From Streptacidiphilus sp. ASG 303 (GTDB lineage Bacteria > Actinomycetota > Actinomycetes > Streptomycetales > Streptomycetaceae), in NCBI RefSeq assembly GCF_020991365.1, contig NZ_JAJLRA010000024.1, forward strand, positions 1-64,000: a stretch of DNA of 64,000 nucleotides, read 5' to 3'. This document shows, piece by piece, positions 9,427 through 17,867 of this stretch; the stretch's first letter is position 1; each line of letters opens with the position of its first letter. Position numbers and translations under genes: made by a program. Under the pieces are notes generated by a model that worked only from the letters and a program-made list of their open reading frames with translations, did no database searches and had not been told where the DNA came from.

Positions 9427-9879
9427 CTACCGGCGGGCGCGCGCCCCCGCGACCGAGCCGACGACCCCGACCACCGCCGCCAGCAGGACCGCGTGCCAGA
9501 CGCCGTCCCAGAGCGCGGCGGCGAGGCTCGCGGAGGAGAGCAGGCTGCGCGCCGCCGTGTCCAGCACCAGCAGCAGGACGGCCGGGACGGCCGCCACCCG
9601 CCAGGGGTGCTCGGCGGCCCAGCGGCGCAGCCGCCGGTCGCCGCCGGCGCGGCCGGTGACCGAGCCCACGCCGCCGACCAGGAAGAAGAGGAAGAGGGCG
9701 AGGCTGACCGGCCCGGCGAGGATGCCGAGCGACCAGTCGCCGGTGAGCACGTCGACGCCCAGGGCGGCGGCGCCGCCCAGCGTGCCGACGGCCGCCGCGG
9801 TCCGCCAGGGGCCGAGCGTCGCCGAGGCGACGGCGAGCTGGCGGTTCTCACCCGGGGTCATGTCTCCGTGTGCTGTCAT
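9427..9879 (-). CDS. Small four-helix membrane protein, unknown function
   Basis: A 150-residue integral membrane protein. Hydrophobic segments lie near residues 26-45, 50-70, 92-110 and 120-142 (VLLAAVVGVVGSVAGARARR at the end). No catalytic or binding motif is visible. Two in-frame starts are possible: ATG 9879 with GAAGG just before it, or ATG 9861 with GGAG very close upstream. The gene is divergent from an ABC exporter across a region that holds a perfect inverted repeat, so both may answer to one regulator. Confidence 0.7.
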   Translation of the reverse strand: MTAHGDMTPGENRQLAVASATLGPWRTAAAVGTLGGAAALGVDVLTGDWSLGILAGPVSLALFLFFLVGGVGSVTGRAGGDRRLRRWAAEHPWRVAAVPAVLLLVLDTAARSLLSSASLAAALWDGVWHAVLLAAVVGVVGSVAGARARR

Positions 9880-9917
9880 GCCTTCACGGTGCGCCTGCGG
9901 CGGGGTCCGCACCATAG

Positions 9918-9938
9918 GGGACAACCCTGATTTGTCCC
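9918..9938. promoter_or_regulatory. Perfect inverted repeat in divergent promoter region (candidate operator)
   Basis: GGGACAA, 7-nt spacer, TTGTCCC. It is centred at 9928 between a membrane-protein gene (minus) and an ABC exporter (plus). It lies about 47-67 bp upstream of the predicted exporter transcript start. On the minus strand a TATGGT hexamer at 9915-9910 directly abuts it, so it could block that promoter. No regulator gene is adjacent. Confidence 0.6.
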
Positions 9939-9949
9939 GCACGCCTCCC

Positions 9950-9978
9950 TTGACCCCGCGCTCGCCGGAGAGGATATT
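9950..9978 (+). promoter_or_regulatory. Sigma-HrdB-like promoter of the ABC exporter operon (leaderless)
   Basis: TTGACC (9950-9955), 17-nt spacer, GATATT (9973-9978). The first base of the ATG at 9985 is 7 nt after the -10, so the transcript should be leaderless. This is the best vegetative promoter in the window. Confidence 0.75.
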
Positions 9979-9984
9979 CTCCGC

Positions 9985-10836
9985 ATGATGAATACCGTGG
10001 CGGTGCGGGCCGAGGCCCTCACCGTCGTCCGCGGCGGCCGCACCGTGCTCGACGGCCTCGGCTTCACCGTCCCCCGGTCCACCGTCACCGGACTCCTCGG
10101 GCCCTCCGGCTGCGGCAAGACCACCCTGATGCGCGTCCTGGCCGGCGTCCAGGCCAACGCCACCGGCACCGCCGAGGTCCTCGGCCTGCCCGCCGGCGAC
10201 CCCGGCCTGCGCCACCGCGTCGGGTACGTCACCCAGGCGCCCTCCGTCTACGCCGACCTCTCGGTGCGGGAGAACCTCGCCTACTACGCCGCCGTCCTCG
10301 CGCCCGGCCGCGCCCGCCGCGCGGCCCGCGCCGAGGCCGTGGACCGGGTGCTGGCCGAGGTCGACCTCGCCGGGTACGCGGGCACGCTCGCCTCCCGCCT
10401 CTCCGGCGGCCAGCGCAGCCGCGTCTCGCTCGCCGTCGCCCTGCTCGGCGCCGGCACCGGCGACCGCCCCGAGCTGCTCGTCCTCGACGAGCCCACCGTC
10501 GGCCTCGACCCCGTGCTCCGCCGCGACCTGTGGGCGCTCTTCCACCGGCTCGCCGCCGACGGCGCCGCCGTCCTGGTCTCCAGCCACGTCATGGACGAGG
10601 CGGAGCGCTGCGACCGCCTGCTGCTCCTGCGCGAGGGCCGGCTGCTCGCCGAGGACACCCCCGACGCGCTGCGCGCCCGCACCGGCGCCGCCACCGTCGA
10701 GGACGCCTTCCTCCGCCTCGTCGAGGCCCCGGCGGGCCCCGAGGGCCCCGCCGGTCCCGGCGGTACCGGCGGTACCGCGGCTCCCGGCGGCGCCGGGACC
10801 CCCTCCGCCCGCCACCCCCGGGAGGTCCGGCCGTGA
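9985..10836 (+). CDS. ABC transporter ATP-binding protein (DrrA-type exporter)
   Basis: A 283-residue ATPase of the ABC-2/drug-exporter class. Walker A is GPSGCGKTTL near residue 35, the Q-loop lies in VGYVTQAPSVYADL, the signature is RLSGGQRSRVSLA, Walker B is LLVLDEPTVGLDP, and the H-loop is VLVSSHVMDEAERC. A Gly/Pro/Ala tail of about 35 residues follows the domain. It pairs with the permease gene, whose GTG overlaps its stop by 4 bp. Export of a toxic compound is likely from family; the substrate is unknown. ATG 9985 is supported by the promoter position. Confidence 0.93.
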   Translation: MMNTVAVRAEALTVVRGGRTVLDGLGFTVPRSTVTGLLGPSGCGKTTLMRVLAGVQANATGTAEVLGLPAGDPGLRHRVGYVTQAPSVYADLSVRENLAYYAAVLAPGRARRAARAEAVDRVLAEVDLAGYAGTLASRLSGGQRSRVSLAVALLGAGTGDRPELLVLDEPTVGLDPVLRRDLWALFHRLAADGAAVLVSSHVMDEAERCDRLLLLREGRLLAEDTPDALRARTGAATVEDAFLRLVEAPAGPEGPAGPGGTGGTAAPGGAGTPSARHPREVRP

Positions 10837-11597
10837 CCGCCGCCCCGCGCCCCCTCGCCGCCGGTGCCGCCCGCGCCGGCGCCACCGCCCGCCGCGTGCT
10901 GCTCCAGCTCCGCCACGACCCGCGCACCGTCGCCCTGCTGCTGGTCGTCCCCTGCCTGCTGCTCGCCCTGCTCTCCTGGATCTACGACGGCTCCCCGCAG
11001 GTCTTCGACCGGATCGGCGCGCCGCTGCTCGGCGTCTTCCCGTTCACCGTGATGTTCCTGGTCACCTCGGTCGCCACCCTCCGCGAGCGCTCCTCCGGCA
11101 CCCTGGAGCGGCTGCTCTCCATGCCGCTGGGGCGCCTCGACCTGCTGCTGGGGTACGCCCTGGCCTTCGGCGGCCTCGCGGTGCTCCAGGCCGGGCTCGC
11201 CACCGCCCTCGCCGTCGGACTGCTCGGCCTCGACGTCGCCGGCCCGCTCTGGGCGCTGCTGCTGGTGGCCGTCCTCAACGCGGTGCTCGGCACCTCCGTC
11301 GGCCTCTTCACCAGCGCCTTCGCCCGCACCGAGTTCCAGGCGGTGCAGTTCCTGCCCGCGGTGGTGCTGCCCCAGTTCCTGCTCTGCGGGCTCTTCGTGC
11401 CGCGCGGGCAGATGCAGCCCGTCCTCGGCGCCGTCTCCGACGTGCTGCCGCTCTCCTACGCGGTGGACGCCATGACCGAGGTCACCGTGCACGCGGACCT
11501 CGGCGGGGCGTTCGTCCGCGACACGTCCGTCACCGCGGGCTGCATCGCCGCCGCGCTCGCCCTGGGCGCCGCCACCCTGCGCCGCCGGACGCCCTGA
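10833..11597 (+). CDS. ABC-2 type transporter permease
   Basis: A 254-residue membrane subunit with six predicted helices, from FLQ/HDPRTVALLLVVPCLLLALL near residue 30 to the end. The central TLRERSSGTLERLLSMPLGR motif is typical of DrrB/NodJ-like ABC-2 permeases. It should form the membrane pore with the ATPase encoded immediately upstream; the GTGA overlap ensures coupled translation. Two copies of each subunit are expected in the complex. Confidence 0.92.
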   Translation: MTAAPRPLAAGAARAGATARRVLLQLRHDPRTVALLLVVPCLLLALLSWIYDGSPQVFDRIGAPLLGVFPFTVMFLVTSVATLRERSSGTLERLLSMPLGRLDLLLGYALAFGGLAVLQAGLATALAVGLLGLDVAGPLWALLLVAVLNAVLGTSVGLFTSAFARTEFQAVQFLPAVVLPQFLLCGLFVPRGQMQPVLGAVSDVLPLSYAVDAMTEVTVHADLGGAFVRDTSVTAGCIAAALALGAATLRRRTP

Positions 11598-11610
11598 GCG
11601 GCCGCACGCC

Positions 11611-11644
11611 CCGGCGCGGCCCCGGGGGCCCGGAGCCGCGCCGG
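11611..11644 (+). terminator. Candidate terminator hairpin after ABC exporter operon
   Basis: CCGGCGCGGC and GCCGCGCCGG form a perfect 10-bp stem around a 14-nt loop that can itself pair. There is no T-tract, as usual in Streptomyces. Confidence 0.45.
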
Positions 11645-11767
11645 CGGCCCCGACCGGCAGGCGGACGCCCCCGCCGCCCCCGCCTCCCCGGTGCGAGGAT
11701 GGGCCCGACACCGTCCGGAAGACGACCGGGGGCGCACGCCCCCGGAACACGACGAGGTGAGCCGCCC

Positions 11768-12577
11768 ATGCCCCAGACAGTCGCCGTCCTCGGCGCCGGC
11801 AAGATCGGCGAGGCGCTGGTCTCCGGCCTGCTGCGCGCCGGCAAGGCCCCGGCCGACGTCCTGGTCACCGCCCGCCGCGCCGAGCGCGCCGCCGAGCTCC
11901 GCGAGCGGTACGGCGTCGAGGCCGTCTCCAACGAGCACGCCGCCAAGGCCGCCGACACCCTGATCCTCACCGTCAAGCCGCAGGACATGGCCGCCCTGCT
12001 GGACGAGCTGGCCCCGCACGTCCCCGCCGACCGCCTCGTGGTCTCCGGCGCGGCGGGCGTGCCCACCGCCTGGTTCGAGGAGCGGCTCGCGCCCGGCACC
12101 CCCGTGGTGCGGGTGATGACCAACACCCCGGTGCTGGTCGACGAGGCGATGAGCGTCATCTCGGCGGGCGCCCACGCCGCCGAGGAGCACCTGCGCCGCA
12201 CCGAGGAGATCTTCCGGCCCGTCGGCAGGACGCTGCGGGTCCCCGAGGCCCAGCAGGACGCCGCCACCGCCCTCTCCGGCTCCGGGCCGGCCTACTTCTA
12301 CCTCCTCGTCGAGGCCATGACCGACGCCGGGATCCTCCTCGGCCTGCCCCGCGCGGTCGCCCACGACCTGATCGTGCAGTCGGCGGTCGGCGCCTCCACG
12401 ATGCTCCGCGACTCGGGCGAGCACCCCGTCAAACTGCGGGAGGCCGTCACCTCCCCGGCGGGCACCACCATCGCCGCCATCCGCGAGCTGGAGAACCACG
12501 GCGTGCGCGCGGCCTTCCTCGCCGCCCTGGAGGCCGCCCGGGACCGCTCCCGGGAGCTGGCCGCCGGCGGGCGGTAG
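11768..12577 (+). CDS. proC: Pyrroline-5-carboxylate reductase
   Basis: A 269-residue ProC of normal length, catalysing the last step of proline synthesis: NAD(P)H-dependent reduction of pyrroline-5-carboxylate. The N-terminal Rossmann motif is VAVLGAGKIGEALVSGLL. The C-terminal dimer domain carries the family signature around SPAGTTIAAIRELE and the active-site loop LSGSGPAYFYLLVEAM. The ATG has GAGGTGA upstream. No other proline gene is adjacent. Confidence 0.96.
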   Translation: MPQTVAVLGAGKIGEALVSGLLRAGKAPADVLVTARRAERAAELRERYGVEAVSNEHAAKAADTLILTVKPQDMAALLDELAPHVPADRLVVSGAAGVPTAWFEERLAPGTPVVRVMTNTPVLVDEAMSVISAGAHAAEEHLRRTEEIFRPVGRTLRVPEAQQDAATALSGSGPAYFYLLVEAMTDAGILLGLPRAVAHDLIVQSAVGASTMLRDSGEHPVKLREAVTSPAGTTIAAIRELENHGVRAAFLAALEAARDRSRELAAGGR

Positions 12578-12587
12578 CGCCACCCCG

Positions 12588-12632
12588 GGCGCGGGCGGGG
12601 GCGCCCGCCCCGCCCCTGCCCCCGCCCGCGCC
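12588..12632 (+). terminator. Terminator hairpin after proC
   Basis: A perfect 15-bp stem (left arm GGCGCGGGCGGGGGC at 12588-12602, right arm 12618-12632) with a 15-nt C-rich loop, 10 nt after the proC stop. Confidence 0.6.
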
Positions 12633-12669
12633 GGAGCCCGCCCCCGCCCGCGCCAGCGCCGGCGCCGCA

Positions 12670-12675
12670 TAGGGT
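12670..12675 (+). promoter_or_regulatory. -10 hexamer of a leaderless promoter
   Basis: TAGGGT, 6 nt before the GTG at 12682. Confidence 0.5.
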
Positions 12676-12681
12676 GTCCGG

Positions 12682-13344
12682 GTGCGCTACGACCTGGTGA
12701 TCCTCGACAACGACGGGGTGCTCTGCGACAGCGAGCCCCTCTCCAACCGGGTGCTGGCCGAGTACCTCACCGAGCTCGGCCACCCCACCACCTTCGACGA
12801 CTCGGTGCGGGACTTCCTCGGCACGGCGGCGCACCACATCCACGACGTGGTCCGCGCGCGGTCGGGGCGGGCGCTGCCCGACGGCTTCGACGACCTCTTC
12901 CACGCCCGGGTCTTCGCCGCCTTCGAGGCGGAGCTCACCGCGGTCGCCGGGGCCGAGGGGCTGCTCAAGGCCCTGGCCGCGTCCGGGACGCCCTACTGCC
13001 TGGCGTCCTCCGCGCACCACACCTGGATCCGCACCGCCCTGGACCTCGCCGGACTGCGCGGCCACCTCCCCGAGGACCGGATCTTCAGCGCCCAGGACGT
13101 CGGCCGGGGCAAGCCCGCCCCCGACCTCTTCCTGCACGCCGCCCGCACCCTGGGCACGCCGCCGGACCGCTGCGCCGTCGTCGAGGACAGCCCCAACGGC
13201 GTGCTCGCCGCCCGCGCGGCCGGGATGGACGTCTTCGGCTACGCCGCGCTCACCCCGGCCGACCGGCTCACCGCGGCCGGCGCGACGCGCCTGTTCACCG
13301 ACATGGCGGAGCTGCCGGTACTGCTGGGCCTGGCCGGGGCCTGA
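12682..13344 (+). CDS. HAD family hydrolase (beta-phosphoglucomutase/phosphatase-like)
   Basis: A 220-residue HAD protein with a helical cap of the PGMB/Gph type. Motif I is LVILDNDGVLCDSEPLSN near residue 5 (nucleophile Asp in DND), motif II is CLASSAHH, motif III is the Lys in GKPAPDLFL, and motif IV is VVEDSPNGVLAA. Such enzymes dephosphorylate small sugar phosphates or act as mutases; the substrate is not predictable. The GTG start is supported by the -10 hexamer 6 nt upstream and by the immediate DxD motif. Confidence 0.88.
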   Translation: MRYDLVILDNDGVLCDSEPLSNRVLAEYLTELGHPTTFDDSVRDFLGTAAHHIHDVVRARSGRALPDGFDDLFHARVFAAFEAELTAVAGAEGLLKALAASGTPYCLASSAHHTWIRTALDLAGLRGHLPEDRIFSAQDVGRGKPAPDLFLHAARTLGTPPDRCAVVEDSPNGVLAARAAGMDVFGYAALTPADRLTAAGATRLFTDMAELPVLLGLAGA

Positions 13345-13356
13345 TCCGGCGGCAGG

Positions 13357-13402
13357 CCGGTACCTCACCGGGCGGCGGACCGGTACCTGACCGGGCGGCG
13401 GA
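13357..13402. repeat. Two tandem copies of a 23-bp repeat between convergent genes
   Basis: Copies at 13357-13379 and 13380-13402 begin CCGGTACCT and end GCGGCGGA, with one mismatch. They lie between the stops of the HAD gene and the M23-like gene, where a bidirectional terminator would be expected. Confidence 0.7.
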
Positions 13403-13441
13403 CCGGTCCGGCCGCCCCCGGGCCCCGGGCCCCCGCGTCCC

Positions 13442-14887
13442 TCAGCCCTCGACGGTGAGGCGGCGGCCGCGCAGCGGCGCCCCGCGCAGCTCGGCGAGGA
13501 GCAGCGGCAGGGCCGCCCCGGACCCGGGGGAGGCGGTCGAGGTCCGGGTCTCCGCCCGCAGGTGGAGCAGCGGCTCGCCCCCGGTGTCGCCGGAGTTGCC
13601 CACCGCACCGAGCATCGTCCCCGCCGAGACCCGCGCCCCCGCCCGCACCCGGACGCTGCCCGGCTGCAGGTGCGCCAGCACCACCAGCGCCCGGCCGGTG
13701 TCCACGGCGACGTGGTTGCCCAGCGGGTGCGCGGGGTCGACGGCACCCGGCTCGTTGTCGGGCAGCCCGTCGACGACCACCGCCACCACGCCGTCGCAGG
13801 GGCTGCGCACCGGGTGCCCGTACGCCGCGTAGGCGTCGTTCTCCGCCGGCATCAGGCCCAGGGCGCGGCGGCGGCGCCACCGCAGGCCGCTGCCGAGCAC
13901 GGTGAGGTCGACGGCGAGGCGGGCGGCGCGGCCGTAGGCGTCCGCCGCGTGCCGGTTGAGGGCGGGGCCGCCGGCCTGGAGCAGGCAGAGGGTGCCGCCG
14001 CGCAGCGGCGAGGCCAGCACCAGCGGCGGGTCCGCGGGGTCGGTCCGGGGGCGGCAGCGGGCGGCGGTCCAGGCGGCGGCGGCCAGGACGGCCAGCGGCG
14101 GCAGCAGCGCGAGCGGCGCCCGCAGGTCCCAGGCCAGGCCGGCGGCGGGCACGCGCAGGCCGGCGGCGGCGGTCCCGGCCACGGCGGCGCCGGGCAGCAG
14201 CCGGGCGTACGGGGGCAGGGCGTGCCAGGGGCCGACGTGCAGCAGGCACCAGGCGGCGGCGGCCGCGGCGAGCAGGAGCAGCAGCCACTGCGTGGCCGAG
14301 ACCGCGGCCAGGGCCAGGGCGAGCTGGAGCACCGCCCAGCCGGCGGTCCCGGCGGCGGCCAGCGCGTACCGGCGGGCGGCCTCCTGCCGGGCCTGCGCGG
14401 CGGTGGAGGCGGGGGCCGGGCGCGCTGCGGGCGGCGCGGGGGCGGCCGGCCGTGCGGCGGCGGCAGGACCGGCGACCGGACGGGTGGACGGGGCGACGGC
14501 GCGGCGCTCGGCGGACCGCCGGGGGCCGGGGGGTTCGGCGGCGGTGCGGCGGGCCGTCAGCGCGGCCGGTCCGAGGACCAGCGAGGTGAGCAGGCCGTCG
14601 CCGTCCAGGCCGGCCCAGAGCAGCTCGCCGCCGTCGGCGCAGTGCACCCGCCACAGGCCCTCGTGGGGCTGGACCGACCGCACGGCGCCGTGCCGCTCGC
14701 GGAGCTGGTCCACCATCAGCTGCAGCCGGTCGACGGGGACCCGCTCCAGCAGCTCCGGGGCGAAGGCGGACCGCGGGAGCCGAGGTGCCGTCAGGACGGC
14801 GGTGAGCAGGTCCTGGAGGGTCCGGTCGACGGCCTGGCGGCGGCGGACGTGCAGGAGCTGGGGACCGAGAGCGCGCACCATCCCCAC
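13442..14887 (-). CDS. Membrane protein with degenerate M23 (LytM-like) peptidase domain
   Basis: A 481-residue protein. An N-terminal soluble region of about 135 residues (ALGPQLLHVRRRQAVDRTLQ, then HEGLWRVHCADGGELLW) is followed by a Pro/Ala linker, several hydrophobic helices at roughly residues 175-285, and a C-terminal beta domain from about residue 370. That domain resembles M23 endopeptidases: VRSPCDGVVAVVVDG, GNHVAVDTG, LVVLAHLQPGSVRV, GAVGNSGDTGGEPLLHLRAE. The terminal HxH zinc motif is replaced by HLR, so activity may be lost, as in other degenerate LytM proteins that bind peptidoglycan or regulators. GTG 14887 is used, with ATGAGGAC upstream; ATG 14881 is an alternative. Confidence 0.8.
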   Translation of the reverse strand: MGMVRALGPQLLHVRRRQAVDRTLQDLLTAVLTAPRLPRSAFAPELLERVPVDRLQLMVDQLRERHGAVRSVQPHEGLWRVHCADGGELLWAGLDGDGLLTSLVLGPAALTARRTAAEPPGPRRSAERRAVAPSTRPVAGPAAAARPAAPAPPAARPAPASTAAQARQEAARRYALAAAGTAGWAVLQLALALAAVSATQWLLLLLAAAAAAWCLLHVGPWHALPPYARLLPGAAVAGTAAAGLRVPAAGLAWDLRAPLALLPPLAVLAAAAWTAARCRPRTDPADPPLVLASPLRGGTLCLLQAGGPALNRHAADAYGRAARLAVDLTVLGSGLRWRRRRALGLMPAENDAYAAYGHPVRSPCDGVVAVVVDGLPDNEPGAVDPAHPLGNHVAVDTGRALVVLAHLQPGSVRVRAGARVSAGTMLGAVGNSGDTGGEPLLHLRAETRTSTASPGSGAALPLLLAELRGAPLRGRRLTVEG

Positions 14888-15121
14888 GACGTGTCCTCAT
14901 CTCTCCCGGGGGGCCGTCACCTACGGCACACACTCTCACCGTAAGCACCGATGAGCGCAAAACATGGCAACTCACCCGAAGGGAGTCACAAGGGATGGCG
15001 GATTCCGGCGGAACCGCCGCGTCCGGACCCTTCCGCGGCCCGCCCCGCGCCCCTACGCTCACGCCGGAACCGCCCGCCGGACGGCGGCACGAGGGGCGGC
15101 GGCACGGAGGGGAGCCCGGCC

Positions 15122-16585
15122 ATGGAGGGGAGGCCCGCCACGGAGGGGCCGGGGGCCGCGGGCGCGGCCCCCGCGGGGGGAGTTCCCGCCGGGGGAGCTC
15201 CCGCGGGAGGAGCGCCGGTGGGAGGAGCGCCGGCGGGAGGGGCGCCCCGGGAGACGGCGCCCGCGGAGGCGGCCGACCGCCTGCGGCGGGCCCGGACCGC
15301 CCTGCTCGCCTGCTTCCTCTGCCAGGGGGCGGCCTTCGCCCTGCTCGTCACCCGCATCCCGGCCGTCCAGGACCGGTACGGCGTCGGGGACGCGCTCCTC
15401 CCGGCCCTCCTCGCCGCGGTGCCGGTCCTCGCCGGAGCGGGCAGCGTCGCCTCGGAGCACCTCGCCCGGCGCACCTCCGCCCGCGCGGTGCTGCGGACCG
15501 CGCAGCCCCTGGTCCTGCTCGCCCTCGCCTGCACCGGGGCGGGCACCGCCCTGTGGCAGCTGGCCCTGGCCCTGGCGGCCTTCGGCCTGGCCGTCGGCGC
15601 GCTGGACGCCTCGATGAACATGCTCGGCGTCGACCTCCAGCGCCGCTGCGGACGCTCCGTCATGCTCGGCTTCCACGCCGCCTTCAGCCTGGGCGGCATC
15701 GCCGGCGCCACCCTGGCCTGGGCCGGTGCGCACGGGCACCTCCCGCTGCCGGTGCTGTTCGGCGGCACGGCCGCGGTGCTGCTGCCGGTGGTCCTGGCGG
15801 CGGGCACCCGGCACCTGGGGCCGGCCGGTCCGGACGCCGGTGGCGCCCCGGCCGTGCGGGAGGACCGGGCCGTGCGGGAGGACCGGGTCGCGCGGGACGG
15901 GTCCGCCGCGCCGCGCCGCCCCGTCCCCTGGCGGCCGCTGCTGCCGCTCTGCTTCGCCATGACCGCCGCGTACATCGCCGACGCCACCGTCTCCAACTGG
16001 AGCGCCAAGTACCTCCACGACACCCTGCACGCCTCCGAGGCCCTGGCCACCGTCCCGTACAACGCCTACACGGCGGCCATGCTGGCGGGCCGGACCTTCG
16101 GCGACGCGGCCGTGCAGCGCTGGGGCGCCCCCGCGGTGGTGCGGACCGGCGCCGTGCTCTCCGCGCTCGGCTTCGCGGCCGCCGCGGCCGCGCCCGGCCC
16201 CTGGACCGGCGTCCTGGGCTTCGCCCTGCTGGGCGCGGGGCTGTGCGCCGTCGTGCCGCAGGTCTTCGCCGCGGGGGCCCGGCGCCTCCCGCACGCGCGG
16301 GAGACGGCGGTGGCGCGCCTCAACCTCTTCAACTACGTCGGCTTCCTGGTCGGTTCGCCCCTCGTCGGCGCGGTCGGCGACGCCGCCTCCTACCGGGCGG
16401 CGCTCGCGATCCCGCTCGTCCTCGTCCTCGCCGTCCTGCCGGTCTCCCGGGCCTTCGGCCCCGCACCGCGCCGGGCCGCCGACCCCGCCACCGCCGCCAC
16501 CGCCGCCCCGGCCGGTCCCGACCCGGACGCGGGCACCGACGCGGGGACCGGCACGGGCACCGGCGCGATCGCCGGGGCGGGCTGA
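15122..16585 (+). CDS. MFS transporter
   Basis: A 487-residue major facilitator with 12 predicted helices from about residue 60. The N-terminal 50 residues are a Gly/Ala/Pro repeat (GGAPAGGAP units) and the C-terminal 35 residues a Thr/Gly repeat, both probably disordered. Motifs include LVTRIPAVQDRYGV in the first loop, GALDASMNMLGVDLQRR and NLFNYVGFLVGSPLVGAVG. These resemble the YbjJ/fucose-permease-like group; direction and substrate are unknown. ATG 15122 is chosen because GAGGGGAG lies 7 nt before it; longer in-frame starts exist from 14951. Confidence 0.85.
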   Translation: MEGRPATEGPGAAGAAPAGGVPAGGAPAGGAPVGGAPAGGAPRETAPAEAADRLRRARTALLACFLCQGAAFALLVTRIPAVQDRYGVGDALLPALLAAVPVLAGAGSVASEHLARRTSARAVLRTAQPLVLLALACTGAGTALWQLALALAAFGLAVGALDASMNMLGVDLQRRCGRSVMLGFHAAFSLGGIAGATLAWAGAHGHLPLPVLFGGTAAVLLPVVLAAGTRHLGPAGPDAGGAPAVREDRAVREDRVARDGSAAPRRPVPWRPLLPLCFAMTAAYIADATVSNWSAKYLHDTLHASEALATVPYNAYTAAMLAGRTFGDAAVQRWGAPAVVRTGAVLSALGFAAAAAAPGPWTGVLGFALLGAGLCAVVPQVFAAGARRLPHARETAVARLNLFNYVGFLVGSPLVGAVGDAASYRAALAIPLVLVLAVLPVSRAFGPAPRRAADPATAATAAPAGPDPDAGTDAGTGTGTGAIAGAG

Positions 16586-16609
16586 CCGGCCCGGCGCGGG
16601 CCCCTCCGC

Positions 16610-16615
16610 TACCGT
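16610..16615 (+). promoter_or_regulatory. -10 hexamer of a leaderless promoter (acuC)
   Basis: TACCGT, 7 nt before the ATG at 16623. Confidence 0.45.
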
Positions 16616-16622
16616 GGCGGCC

Positions 16623-17867
16623 ATGTCCGCCCCCGCCGCCCGGCCCCGAACCGTCCCCTGCGGCCTCCGCCTGCAGTGGGACGAGGCCGTCACCGCCTAC
16701 GACTTCGGCCCCGGCCACCCCATGGACCCGGTGCGGCTCGCCCTCACCATGCGGCTCGTGGAGGCCTTCGGCATCCCCGACGCGCCGGGCGTCACCGTCG
16801 GGGCGGCCGCCCCCGCCGGCGACTCCACGCTGCGGCTGGTGCACGACCAGGCCTACATCGACGCCGTCCGCCGCACCGCCGCGCACTGGGACGACCCGGC
16901 CGGGCAGGACGTGCGGCGCGGCCTCGGCACCGAGGACAACCCGGCCTTCGCCGCCATGCACACCGCCTCCGCCCTGATCGCCGGTCAGTCGGTCGCCGCC
17001 GCCGAGGCCGTGTGGCCCGCGCCCGGCACCCCCGGCGACCGGCCGCGCCCCCTGCACGCCGTCAACGTCGCCGGCGGCCTGCACCACGCGATGCCCGAGC
17101 GGGCCTCCGGCTTCTGCGTCTACAACGACGCGGCGCTCGCCGTCGCCCGCCTGCTGGAACTCGGCGTCGAGCGGGTCGCCTACGTCGACGTGGACGTCCA
17201 CCACGGCGACGGCGTGCAGCACGTCTTCTGGAACGACCCCCGGGTGCTCACCGTCTCGGTCCACGAGCACCCCGCCACGCTCTTCCCGCAGACCGGCTGG
17301 CCCGGCGAGACCGGCGGCCCGGACGCGCCCGGCAGCGCGGCCAACGTCCCGCTGCCCGCCGGAACCGGCGACGCGGGCTGGCTGCGCGCCTTCCACGCCA
17401 CCGTCCCCGAGCTGCTGGCCGCCTTCCGGCCGCAGGTGCTGGTCACCCAGCACGGCGCCGACACCCACGTCGAGGACCCCCTCGCGCACTTCGCCGTCTC
17501 GCTGGACGCCCAGCGGGCCATGGCCGAGGCCCTCCACGACCTCGCCCACCGGTACGCGGACGGCCGCTGGGTCGCGCTCGGCGGCGGCGGGTACGCCGTC
17601 GTCGACGTCGTGCCGCGCATCTGGACCCACCTCACGGCCATCGCCGCCGGGCGCCCCCTGGACCCGGAGTCCGACACGCCCGCCGAGTGGCGCGCCGAGG
17701 TGTACCGCCGCACCCGGCGGCAGGCGCCGCTGCGGATGACCGACGGCCGCCACCCGGTGGTCTGGCCCGACTTCGCGGAGGGCGGCTACGACCCCGCCGA
17801 CCGGCTCGACCAGGCGATCCTCGCGGCCCGCCGCGAGGTCTTCCCGTACCACGGCCTGCTCCCCTGA
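16623..17867 (+). CDS. acuC: Acetoin utilization protein AcuC / class I histone deacetylase-like
   Basis: A 414-residue zinc-dependent deacetylase of the AcuC/HDAC family. Key motifs are present: FGPGHPMDPVRL, HHAMPERASGFCVYND, the catalytic and zinc-binding YVDVDVHHGDGVQ, SVHEHPATLFPQTG, QHGADTHVEDPL and the terminal LGGGGYAV. Bacillus AcuC deacetylates and activates acetyl-CoA synthetase; a comparable protein-deacetylase role here is an inference from family. The ATG is placed by the -10 7 nt upstream. It is a single-gene unit. Confidence 0.93.
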   Translation: MSAPAARPRTVPCGLRLQWDEAVTAYDFGPGHPMDPVRLALTMRLVEAFGIPDAPGVTVGAAAPAGDSTLRLVHDQAYIDAVRRTAAHWDDPAGQDVRRGLGTEDNPAFAAMHTASALIAGQSVAAAEAVWPAPGTPGDRPRPLHAVNVAGGLHHAMPERASGFCVYNDAALAVARLLELGVERVAYVDVDVHHGDGVQHVFWNDPRVLTVSVHEHPATLFPQTGWPGETGGPDAPGSAANVPLPAGTGDAGWLRAFHATVPELLAAFRPQVLVTQHGADTHVEDPLAHFAVSLDAQRAMAEALHDLAHRYADGRWVALGGGGYAVVDVVPRIWTHLTAIAAGRPLDPESDTPAEWRAEVYRRTRRQAPLRMTDGRHPVVWPDFAEGGYDPADRLDQAILAARREVFPYHGLLP

